From positions 7,316,001-7,380,000 of the forward strand of contig JAJKFH010001865.1 in the NCBI GenBank assembly GCA_023333565.1: a DNA stretch of 64,000 nt, in the 5' to 3' direction. The stretch comes from Puffinus mauretanicus (Eukaryota; Chordata; Aves; Procellariiformes; Procellariidae). Made by a program: the position numbers and the translations under genes. Each line of letters starts with the position of its first letter. Positions within the stretch are counted from its first letter, which is position 1. The notes under the pieces are model-generated. The model made no database searches. It had not been told where the DNA came from and saw only the letters and a list, made by a program, of their open reading frames with translations. Of the stretch, positions 11,143 through 23,200 are shown piece after piece.

Positions 11143-14100
11143 CTGAATGGGAAACAGAGGAAAAGGAGAGCTTAGCACATTCAGGATGCTTATCACAGGG
11201 GACACACGCTCAACCTGTTGAAGGAAGGCAGAGCACTGGCTTCCATAGTTCGTGCAAATCAAATACACACCTCTGCACTCTTTTCACATCCCCTATAATC
11301 AAGTTTCCCCCAAGTAGCCTTCATTACTTTAACAGTATATATTTATATTAAAAAAACAACAACAGGGAAAAAAGACTGGAAAAAAATATTAAGGAAGTTG
11401 CCATGATGATATGGAAAACGCAAAGACATGCTAGCATAAAACTTGCTCTGGGTAATTGCTGCACTCTGGGGTGCAGAGCTAGCTGACAGCACAACCTTCA
11501 GTTCAACAAGGAATAGCTTGTCATACTTTGGTTTTATTAAGAGCACTGATACCAAACCCCACACTTACAAACATTGAATCCCCCAGGTCTCCCCAAGCTC
11601 CCTATACACTAACTTAGTGCTGCAAAACCTGGGAATTCCCTATGGAAAAGGTAGGAAATCAGACGTAAACCAGCAGCAGTAGCGTCGCCTGGGTAAGCAC
11701 AAATACATTAAATATTCTTGACACCGCTTTCACTGCCCTTTATCTCCAGCACAGGAATAAAATCCCACCAACTCTCTACGTATTTTTTTTTTAAACACAT
11801 TCAGATTTATCACTGGCTAAATTCAGCAGCAGGGCAGCCTACAGCTAATCCACTCAGCTCTCATTAGCATTATCGATGAGAAGAATCCGAATTGCCTGAT
11901 GGAGATTCTTATTTACCAAATCAAAAGCAGCTAAGACACACAGAGTGCTCACACATGCAGTCGGACCTGGACGGCTTAGTCAAAGGTATGGCCCCTTGTC
12001 ACAGCTGAGGACCTGCTCCACATCGCCACGCTTCGCTGCTGTGCAGCTCAGCGACGTGCGGGGTGTGGGACAAGGCTGATTTTGGCCTGTGGGAAAGGAG
12101 CTGAGTGACAGAACAGGTTCAAGATGATAACTATCGCCCCACTGGTAGTATTTAAGCAGCCATTTGAAAATGGTGAGAACAGTCTTTTTTTTCCCTGCTG
12201 CTAGCTCCTAATCTCCAATTCTGCTGCTCCTCCTTTCTGCCTTCTATTATTCCTCGCTCATCTATAAGTGCATGCACTACAGCTCCTTCCTTGTACCACA
12301 GTTCTAGCTGTGGGCATTATCCCCTGAACTGTGTGATCCCACTGGGGTACTCCCCGGGCGGGTTGCATTCAGCGATAGGGAGCACCCAGTGAGGTGCGAG
12401 CATCCGCAAAACAGCGGGTCTGGAGCAGAACGGTGACAGCAAAGCTCCTGGGGCTGAAGTGATGTTGTAAATGGTACAAAAGCTATTGCTTCAAAGCAGA
12501 AAGCTGCTTTCAAGCTTTCTCAGTGGTCTGATAGACTCTACCCATAATAGGATGGCTACCGCCAATGTGACACTTCACCAAAGATAACATCACTGTAAAA
12601 GTAGAAAGAAATGAAAGGGAGCGTCTGTTGGTGCTGGCTGCACCAGGGGGCTGTCACTGCCATTCCCAGCAATTAAGCGGCAAGAAAAAATGTCACCCTG
12701 TGAAGTGTTTACGTTGAGGAACGTATGAGAGGTAGTGTAAGAGCGGGCAGCGCATGGGGAGGTGGCCCAGAGAAGAAACGCAGTCATGGCCGTTCAGTGG
12801 CACCAGGCACAGACGGTGCCGTGCTTTCAGAGCGGGGCTGCTGGGGCACACAAATTAACCACGATAAACTCCTTTCCTCTTACCTCAAACCTAATCTTCT
12901 TAGCAGAGTGCATGCGCTAAATCGGAACCCTGCCTCATTTCTGGCAATGCATACCAAAGAGGCTAAACTGGGGAGAAAGGAAAAGGATCCTTTTTTTTTC
13001 TTTCTTTCCAGCTTATCTGTTAGGCATGCTCAGGATTTACCCCTATAGAGAGGGTTATTATGTAGAGGAATATTATGTAGATGATGTAATTCAGGGCAAG
13101 TAGTATTTGCCTGTCATATGCATTATGCTTTACTTCATCATATGGGAACTCACTGTCACAGAAACTCATTTGAGAAATGGACTATGAATTTCACACCCAA
13201 TGGTGTCTCGCCGTATCTCTGCTGAAAAGAAGCCGACTTGGACATTTTGGCCTCGTTTATTCAGTTACGGGTGGTGAGCTGTGTCAAAAGCTGAAAAATG
13301 TCTCTTGTGACACATTTGTAAACTCAGATTACAGTTTGCTGGCAATACTGGATGAAATATAAACTATTGATGCTTACAGAGTGGAGTTTAGAAGGCCATA
13401 AATACCAGGGATTACACAGAGGCTGCAATCTCATCGAGAAGCTAAAGTGAGGGATGTTTAGATTACACAGGCTTTGGAGAAGGGATCTTGCCTTCAGGGG
13501 AGTCCATAAAATACCACAGCCACTTTTGCTGTGATGTTAATAGCAGTAAGAACAACTTTAAGATCTGAATGAAAAGACGGCTATTTATTCACTCTGTCGG
13601 TGTTACCCTGAGACGGCAGGATGTGGCAGGCATCCAGCTGTATGAAATGTGGCAAGCTGATAAAGACAGAAAACCATTTATAACACTGTAATTTGGATCT
13701 AAGAAGATAAATGTGCATATCTACGTGTGTGTGTATATATATTTCAACAGAAAACCTCAATTATTTCATTAAACTAGTAGGAATTTTCTAAATAAACCAG
13801 ACTAAACCAGTACAAACGGCTGCAAGCTAATCAAAGAGAATTTATACCCCATTTTAGTCACATAATTAAGTTCACTAATTTGGCACAATTTCACAATAGA
13901 AAACTTAAAGAAGAAAGATTTAAATACTCTTAAGACTGAGAATTTAAGATCTACTCTGTTGAACAAATGCTGCTTTTCTAATACAGACTCTTTCTGAGAA
14001 CCGAATAACACTCAGCTGGAGACAATCAATTAATATCATCAAGGCTTTAAGATATTCACAGAATTTAAGCTTTTTCTCTTTTCTTACAAACCACCTCTGA

Positions 14101-16973
14101 GAAGCTGGCCTTTTTAGTAATTTTGATTAACAAGCTAAGTACTTGATAATGTAAATATTTTACTGTATGAAGATGAGGACTAGGAATATGAAAAAAAATT
14201 CTAAGTTTGGTGAGGAGCTCTAATGAGAAGCTGTTTTTTGCCGATATTCTCAAAAGCTGTTACCACTCTATGCTTTTGTTGGTACTTTTAGTTTCTCCTG
14301 AGTAATAAGAATAAAATTAAACTATAGGAGAATATTCCAAGTGCTGTGACTCTTTCCGACCCAAGAAAACCCATAGAACTATTACAAATCTCTACCGATG
14401 ACTTGGTAACCAGAACAGCAGCTAAGTACAGCAAGTTTCATTAGGTATAGTCACTGTTGGGTCCTACCGGGTTACATCTATATTATCCTCTTTTAGCACC
14501 AAAATGATGTATGGTCAATGACAGCTGGTATGAATCAGCAAAATCAGTTTATACTAAAGAAGGATCCTGCCTTTTAGGCTTAGCAAAGCATGGATTTTGT
14601 ATCCATCTCATGCCACTGTGCTCTAACTGCTAGAATACATTGTGCAGTTATACTTCAGGCTATTCATTTTCATTTAATTAACAGTGAACTTAGACTCCCT
14701 GAGAATGCAATTGGAAGACTTACAAAGTTAAAAGCCGTGCTGTGAGATGCTCCCCCAGCTCCAGCTGTTTCACACTGCCATGGTGATGCACAGCTGCTCT
14801 GGATTCAGCACATCCATCTCGATAAATTGTGTTTATGGGCGCTCGATATTATTGCAGCCACATAATGTTGAATGAAAAGCCTGTTCTGTATAAGTCACAG
14901 CCTGGCTCCTTCTCTTTAATGATGTGATTTAAGATAGAGATAATAAAGGAAGGCATTACATTTTATTCAACCGATATGTTGAATCTATAATGGGTGAAGT
15001 GAGTTTTCAAGGGCTCACGTGAGATGCGTTCACCTGCCCATTTTTCCCCCAGGCTGGCTTTGTCTCCCTCCGTTTGTGGTCCTGGGACAGAATCCCAAGC
15101 ACTCTGCTGCAGACACGTCCATTTCCTAAGCAAAGATTTTAAAGACACCGTCCAGAATGACCTGATTTTTTCACTCAAAAATACAAGTGTAAACAAGCAG
15201 CCCATGAAGATGCCAGTAACTGCAGTGGGGCCAGCTTCTGGCATACTTGCCTATCCTGTACTCGCTTGGTTTGGCTCCTTCTAAATTAATGCTACAATCA
15301 TCACTTGCGTTTTGACTCTGTGAGATGTTGGACCTGACAACTCACATAAATCATGATGTGGCCTTACCCTTATACGCGATGTGACTACCACATCAAAATG
15401 CTGTCACCTACGTGGCTGCTTGGAGGGCTTTCCTTGCAGGGTAACTAACAGATCTGCAGGCAAATGGAGGATAAACAATTAACAGCTGTCCCTCAACTAG
15501 CTGGCAAAGGAAGCAGGCACCAGATATAAAAATAAACTTGGTCTATTTCTCCCAAAATAAAGACGGAAAACTTAACAGAGGAGGAAAGTTATTCTATGAA
15601 AGCTTTTGTAATTTGATTTTGAGTGATAAAACGATGTCCAAATAATTAGGGCCATCTGTTTCTGCTTTCCAGCTGGTGAGATTAGTAAAGATTGCAATGC
15701 AGAAGACACAAAATTGTGGTTAAAAAACAGGAGGGTAAGGGCAGGTCTTGTTCAATGGGCAGGAGTAAAAAATAAGGGATTGAATTCAGAAATGGTGGTA
15801 TGATTGGCATTAGGTGGATATAAGAGTATCTAAAGCCTTATTTCTCTTCTGATTTTGGTCATGGATGGAAGCTCATCTTGTGGAGATGATTTACATTGAA
15901 ATGAGCTTAAGTAAGGGCTTGCTTACATGGGGGATTAATGTGTTCTAACAAGAGAGTGAATTAACAGCCTAGCAGCCTCCCCATGCTGACCCACTACATG
16001 GATTCACAAAGTAGAAGTTTGATTTTTACTGTACAGAAAACTTAAGTCTATACAGTCACACTTGGAAATTTTAAAGAAAAATAATAAACAATATTTAGGT
16101 ATGGTGAGATAGGAGCAGTCCACGTGTGCCAGTCTGCAGATGTTTTTGAAGCAGTTCATTGAACTGAAACAGTTACCAGGTAGTACTTGCCAAGTTCCTT
16201 GTAATTTCCCTGACAGTCCATCTAAGAGATAATTTCAGTGTGAAGCACCATCTGGTTGAAATGATGACAAAATTGGGGGCTTAATGAATATCTTGTACAC
16301 TCTTGAATAAGCAAACGGAAGACCATTGCTATGTGGCAACTATGGTAAAGCTAGTGATGGACAGATATTTTTTTAAAATATGATGTATTTAAAATGAATA
16401 CTTACAGAAAATATTGCTAGTACCTTCGGGTATTAAAAAAACAAATGCGCCCCCGCCCTCCGAGAAACAACTTTGCTTACTCTGGTTAACTGTACCGCAT
16501 TACAACACCACACAGTAAGTACAGATTTAATTTGGTCCTCAGAAAGTCAAATCAAACTGCAGTCATCCACATGTGGAAAAGTTACTTTTCTTATCAGTCT
16601 TGGGGTGACACTCTTCTTCCACAGCTCGTTCCAATCAGTTCACATGCCAAAGCCAGGAGCACCCAAACACATATTTATAGCACGCATTTAATCAAGACGA
16701 CAATTGGTTTAGTAAACTGAACTGTGAATTTGATGCAGTTCATCCAAAAGTGACAAACAAGAACAGGAACTGGCAGTGCTGCGTACAACAAATAGCAAAG
16801 GCAGTCGCATACCAAAATCAGGCATCTGCTCCAGACCTAGGCAGGTATTTATCCAGACTAAGGTCATAAGTTTGCAGAAAAACCCTGAGAAATTTTTCTA
16901 TAATAAAATATATACCTAATTAATTCCATTCCAGCAAGTGCTTCTGGGCTGTTACTGAACTGGACAGCCAGTT

Positions 16974-17000
16974 AAAAACAAAACAAAACAAAACAAAACA
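16974..17000. repeat. (AAAAC)n microsatellite
   Basis: Five or more consecutive AAAAC units, read directly. Confidence 0.9.
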
Positions 17001-17601
17001 CATCTGATATTTGACTTCAAGACTCATTTGGGGCATATATCCTTAAGATCTCACATTTAGCACAGCCCCGGCTTTGACAAGGTGCTTTCTTTCAGGTCCT
17101 CGGTGTCTGTGCTTAAACAACTTGTAGTTGCAAGCAATCTAATGGCACGTGGTTGGGGGGCTAGAAAAATCTCAAAAAAACCCAGAGAGAAAACATCAAA
17201 ATGTGATCAAGTTCTCAATACCATGAGAATAAACCAGTTAGATACTCAACAAGGTAGGCAAACTCAGATGTCCACATATCCAGCCTTATAAGTCAATGTA
17301 AGCAAGGGGTATTAATAATTAATCTGTTTTATAATTAATAAGACATGATATAAAAATGATTCACATGAAAATAATACAGCAATCAGAAGTAAACAATAAA
17401 AGTGAAAATAAGTAAAGTTTTAATATCTGTCTGCTTGTTAGAAAGCTATCTAAGGGCATATTTTCATCTCTCTGGAGACTGACTAAAAGAACCTTAAAAC
17501 GTAAAGTCTGTTCTGGAAAGCACATGGCATTGCTTTCTATATACATCCCCAACCACACCACTGAAATCAGTGATAAAAGACACATTTGCTTCCCTGAGCA
17601 C

Positions 17602-17618
17602 AAAAAAAAAAAAAAAAA
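17602..17618. repeat. A17 homopolymer
   Basis: Seventeen consecutive A followed by GAAGGAAAC. It may be the tail of an old retro-insertion, but no element body is recognisable beside it. Confidence 0.8.
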
Positions 17619-18879
17619 GAAGGAAACAACAACAAAAAATCAGCCCAGCTGAAAAACAAGAAGCTGGCTTGTGTTCCAGCTCGAGCACTATCTGCACCGC
17701 TTGGGCAGGAGTTAGCAAACGTGACGGCTTACTCAAAAGTTTTACAAGTTACTTCACTGAGCGCGCCTGCACAACCCAGCTTTGGGAGGAACGCTGTGTT
17801 ATTCGCTCCCTTGTTTTTGTGGGGAAGCACTGGCAAGCAACTAGCACATTTTTTTCCCTGCCTTAATCCAAGTTACTATAATCAAACCTTGAGGCAACGG
17901 GTTTTTATTCCAAGACCTGAAAGTTTTAAAGCAAGATACCAAAGGCATGTTTTCTGAGGGCGTTTCTGTTCCAGTATTGGTGTACTTTTATAATTGAGAC
18001 AGGTAGCATTAACCAGGCCTTCACAGCATTTTCCTCTACAGAAATTTTATGTTCTGTTTAAACATATCCAAGTCTAACCTGAGAGCACAAAACCTAAAAG
18101 AACCAAGTTCAACCATGACTTAAGTATTTTTGAAAAACAAGCAAATAGAAGCCCACTACCAGAGGCTGTTAATACTCAATTGAGTTGAGGGCTCCGTCCA
18201 TCTTCCCCTTTTCGTCTCTCACAGGCTTGCACGCCAGCACAGCCAGTTCCTTAACATGACCCCCGAGACAGTAACCATATTGTCCCCTTGGCCACAAATA
18301 CCTTCGAAATTATCTGATGCTATGTCCAAATGCACCTCAAATTACAACACAAGCTATGCATGCCGAGGCAGGCAGCACGCTGAACAAATCTAATCAATGC
18401 TAACACTGCATCAAAATTAGCTGGACTATTAGAGTTCAGTGCATATTTGTTTGTCCATGAGGGAATGGATAACTTAGCATGGTGAAACAACAAAGCAGTA
18501 GGCAGAAATCTCAGGATATATTTTTTAGAGCATTGGAGCATGTTAAAGAAAAGCACGTGTAGTCAAAACATGATATTGGAGTTATTTCCTTCAATATAAG
18601 AAATTTTGCAGTCTTCAGGGAGAAATCATTTATATGCTACAATAAATATTTGTTTTTATCTTCTCATGCATTCTGCATCATACTTTCATAGACTATTTTT
18701 CTCAGCCTGAACATCTTACTGCTACCTGCAGCTCTTTAATAATCACACAAAGTTCACCTAAAGAAAAAAAAATCCCTTTATTCTACCTTTGCCACTTGGT
18801 GGTGAGAGTGCTCTGAACTCGCTGGCACTGTAACACTTCGGCATAACACGTGCTCTTCACCTGAGCTGCTCCCCCCTCT

Positions 18880-19187
18880 CTGCCTCCTTGGAGCTCCTGT
18901 AGCTCATCCTGGTCCGTTTTACTCATCCCAAGCTTCCAGACGACTGCTGCTCCCACTTCACCAGCCATGAATGCCTCCGACCGGGATGCTCCCCCTCCAT
19001 CCTGGCCACCATGCATCAAAAGCGATTTCACGGGGTGCCACTGTTTGCGGATGGCAAGGCGGTGCTGCAGCACCCATCGCCTGCCCGCCCCGAGCCCTTT
19101 CCCGCTCCCGCAGCCCCAAGCTTCAGGCCGAGCAGCAGCGAGCGTGACTGCCAGGTGATGCTCACATGTTACTGTGAGCATCTGTAA
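18880..19187. other. GC-rich pocket with overlapping open frames
   Basis: About 300 bases are richer in G+C than the surroundings. On the plus strand a 58-codon frame starts at 19011 in an ideal start context (GCCACCATG) and stops at 19185-19187. On the minus strand a 132-codon frame runs from 19181 down to 18783. Neither resembles a family I know. In the plus-strand frame 40 of 58 codons end in G or C, but second positions are also GC-rich, so the periodicity is weak. It is most likely non-coding. Confidence 0.3.
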
Positions 19188-20183
19188 CAGTTACTCCTTA
19201 CTTAAGAGGAGCACATGAAGAAATGTCTTTGCCTTTCCACAAACGTTGGCAGCACATTTTGAAATTCTGATCTCTGCCAGTGGATATAACATCCTGCCCT
19301 CAGGTTTCAAAGAGCTTGAGCATATACTCTGGCTTCTGGACAGCTAGACTTTTATTAAAAAATATATATTTTCTTCCTTGTTGTTGATAAGTGAGAGTGA
19401 ATCTTTCACCAGTCACCTCTGGCTTTATGCATCTCGTCTAGACGTGAGCAGTCTTTTCATTGCACTGTTCTGTTTCTCGGGGAGACCCACTCAGCTGCTG
19501 CCAGAAGATCTGTGTGAAAAAACTGCTCTGAGAAGTGGGCCCTGCATTTTAAATAGATCCCATGAAAACATGTGCTTATTTTTAAGGATTCTGAAAAAAA
19601 TAAAGAACTGACATCAGCTTTTCAAAGGGTGATTACAAAATGAAAAACACATCCTAATAAAATAGTTAAGACAAGATGTGAATAACTTATACTAATCCTA
19701 TATAGCCTTTCTAATTCTACTTTTAAAAATACATATAGCTAACATTTTTTGTGAATGTGGTCATTTGGTTCCTGCTGGTTTCTCTGCTCTGTATTTTTTC
19801 TATTCTGTAACTTCTGAGGAATTGTGGTGAATGATGAAGGAAGTGCAATGATAATAGTAGAAATATACTTCCTCTATTAACTACATTTCAGTTAAGTTCT
19901 ATTTACCGTTTTTATTAGCTGAGTGTAAAGAACTACAGTTCTAGCAGAGAATCCACCTCGCTCTCTACATTTCCCTGTTTATAAAAAAACTGATTTTTCT
20001 TCTGCAGGAAATATTCTTAATTGAAAGCCTGAAACCACAGACATTCTTCACCAACTAGGGTAATTTCCATGTTTCAACAAGAAATTTTGTTTGTGGGTAT
20101 TAGGGTGGAGGGCAATTTAAAGCAACCTCCAGCCTCCTGATGCCATTTGCATCATTCCATCATGTACATTTAGGTACATGAAA

Positions 20184-20285
20184 ACTGCTAAAATGAGTCA
20201 GGCCAGAGGTCCACCAACTCCCGTATCTTACACCTGACAGTGTCTGGCAAGTGATACTTTTCAGGGAAGAACATGGAGTATACAG
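20184..20285. repeat. Degraded amniote interspersed repeat, CR1/L3-like
   Basis: The segment GAGTCAGGCCAGAGGTCCAC followed by CCGTATCTTACACCTGACAGTGTC and CAAGTGATACTTTTCAGGGAAG resembles a widespread old amniote repeat with the core GGGTCAGACCAAAGGTCCA and a downstream GACAGTGGCC block. I recall this as part of the CR1/L3 group, but the family name is uncertain and the copy is strongly diverged. Confidence 0.4.
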
Positions 20286-23200
20286 CAAGTGCACATTCTC
20301 AATCTGTTAACTTCAAGCACATTTGCGATATTAGTATGAACATTGTATTCGATTTCTGTTTAGATCAAAGAAATATCTAATCACTCTAAGCTGAGGATTA
20401 TTCCCATGTAATATCTGCTTGCTTCTGTTTCATATTGCTCTACGCAAGGAAGAGGGGTGTGCAGAAGGCAGAGCCAGACTCTTCCCGGAGGTGCACAGCA
20501 AATGGACAAAAGGCAACAGGCACAAGTTGCAGCAGGCAAAATTTTCAATGAGGTTGATGAAGCACTGAAACAGGGGCCCAGAGAGACTTCACAATCTTCA
20601 TCCATAGAGAATTTCAAAATGTTGAAGTTAGCCCTGCTTGGACCAGGAGGTGGGACTTGACTTCCAGCCTAAAATAGTCCATGATGCCAGGAATAAAACC
20701 CTCCAAAACATACAGTTAAAAAATATGGTTTTAAGCCATAAGTAAAATGAAATATTATTCCGGTTATGTGAGGACAGGTATGCTGCCTCAGTAAATTGAC
20801 AATCTTCGTACCCTACTTTTTTTTACTTTCACAAGGAACTGGGGACAGAGAACAAAAGCCAAATGAACCTACATGCACGTTTTGCACCTAGCTTTAATAT
20901 ATATGTAATCTGTACTGGGATGTATTTTTTGGATAGGAAGGCTGCAGTCAGTGCTCCACTTCATTTGTAACAGTTTCTCCTACCGTGGCTTTAAGTTCCA
21001 CATGAAAAGACAGATTTCCAGAGGTTTTTAGGCACTTCACACCTATTGATTGCGCTGGTGGCAATACGCCTACTGTTCGCCTGTGTCATTGAAAATACTC
21101 CTTGGTGTTTATCTGCGCTGTTAGATGCCTAAGTATCATGAAAATCTGGCTTTGGAATATTTTATGATTAATTTTAGAGAATTTTACTGGATCACTGATA
21201 CATTGTTTAGTCCAATAGCTTATGCTTTTTAGTCTGACGGATTCCCAGTAGATACTCTAAATACTCAGTTTAGAATAAAGCACCTAGCCACCACAGGTAA
21301 TGGAGATAATGGAGATGACTGGGAAGAGAAGGAAATTATCAGGTCAGATATATTCAAGATGACCCATCTCTGCAGTGAAAGGCAAATCTTCATTGCCAAA
21401 TGAAAGCATTTGGCAGTAGCACAACCTTCCTTTATTCTCCAAAACAAGACTTAAACAAACTCTCGTACAGCAAGGAGATCATTGCTTTTCTAGTTGCCTG
21501 GAGGGTGAAGCACTTATGAATTCCTTGTGGATTTAGCATTGCTAAAGTAACAAACAGACTAACGTCCAATGAACAAGTGAAACTGGCAGCTCTATTCACA
21601 ATTAGCAAACTACTGCAGTACTGAAGACTTATTTCAGAGGAAGATTGAAGCAGCACTGGCAAACTGATAAGGAACTGCAATATGGGCATAATTAGAGAGC
21701 AATTACAGCAATCAAAAGACTCCCAGATTTATAAAATACTAAAATAATGGAGCATGCTTTGACACATTTGGTGGGAATAGGTGTGCATATGCTGTACGTC
21801 TCAGAAAACTTAATTATCTCATGGCGGTGCTCATCTTGGAGGAAGAAACAATATCTTACACAAAAGCAGGTGCCTTTACTTTGATCTGGAGAAGCACCAA
21901 GATAACTTTGATATAGCAGTGAAGGAGTTTCATCCTTTCCCTCTCCACTGCCGTGTGTAGCACACTGAAAATAGGGATGATGTAGTTGTTTTAATGTGGT
22001 CTCTTGTTTTGATTACATACAGAATTTTCTTTAACTCTGAATAACTTCCACAGACCACTTTTCAAGATTCAACAAAAGGTAACAAAAGTTTTAGCACATC
22101 TATATTAGGAAACATCACCTTTCTCTCACCCTCACAATAATGTCCAGATATGGGGTACATTTGAAGCAACTCCTACATTGCCTTTGCAACATCAGCTTGG
22201 AACCATGATGAACTACCAGAAAAGAAAATTTCAGCACAACCAGCTTCCTTTCCTGACTTAAGAAGAAAGTGCCATTTTACAAAAAGAGAAGCCCAGAAGC
22301 CAGTTAGGTTCAAACCTGGTTTTACTGTGCCAAGTCAGAAAGCCTCAGGGAGTCCCCACAAGTTTTTTCTGCAGAGCCCTACCTCTCATCTCAGACAAAA
22401 ACTAGCTCCTTCTGAACCGTTATTTTTAAAAAGCATACAAGCAAGCCAGCAAAGTAATATGCACTGGAGAATGTCACAAAACAAACAACAGTAAGTCTAG
22501 CAAAGCATTGTGTGTGTCTCAAGTGGTGTTCATACTAGATTTAAGCCCACACTGGGTCTTTCTTAGTCCACGCGACTCCAGAAACGCATCGCAGTAAAGA
22601 GCATCTCTCCACGGAAAAATGGGTGAAAGGACAATCTGCTCACAACAGCTGTAGGGATAAGAGATACTCATTTAAGATGTCTCCACAAGTAAAGAGTCCA
22701 TTGAAAACAAATAGTTACTGTTAATTGCAAACTTGTATTGAACTTTAACAGTGGTTTATTGCTGTTAGTTTTGTCGTGATCAGACGGTAAACACTGAGCT
22801 AATAACAGAGTTGAAAAGCAATTTCACAGCACTTGTACAGTCATTATGGCCGAATACAAAATAAGTCTATTGCAAATGGATTACCTAAGGGTCTTGAAGC
22901 ATTACCAGGACACCATCAGACTGCTACCTCATGCACTGTTGAGGAGGGACTGCGAATACTGCAGATCTTGCAGCCCTCTAGCATTTGGGACAACCTGCCT
23001 TCCCTCATCAGCTGCTTTAGGGGTAACTGACTGGCGCTTCCCTGCAGCAGTGCCGCTAGAGTTTTCCAAAGCACCAGCATTAATCCAGGGGCTCCCTGGT
23101 GCTCTTGCTGTCACCGCTAACCTTCGTTTGCTAACGCTCCCCTTCCGTGCAATGTCGTGGAGGGAGGGGCCTTTTATGTCAGTGAGGGCATGGCGAGGCC

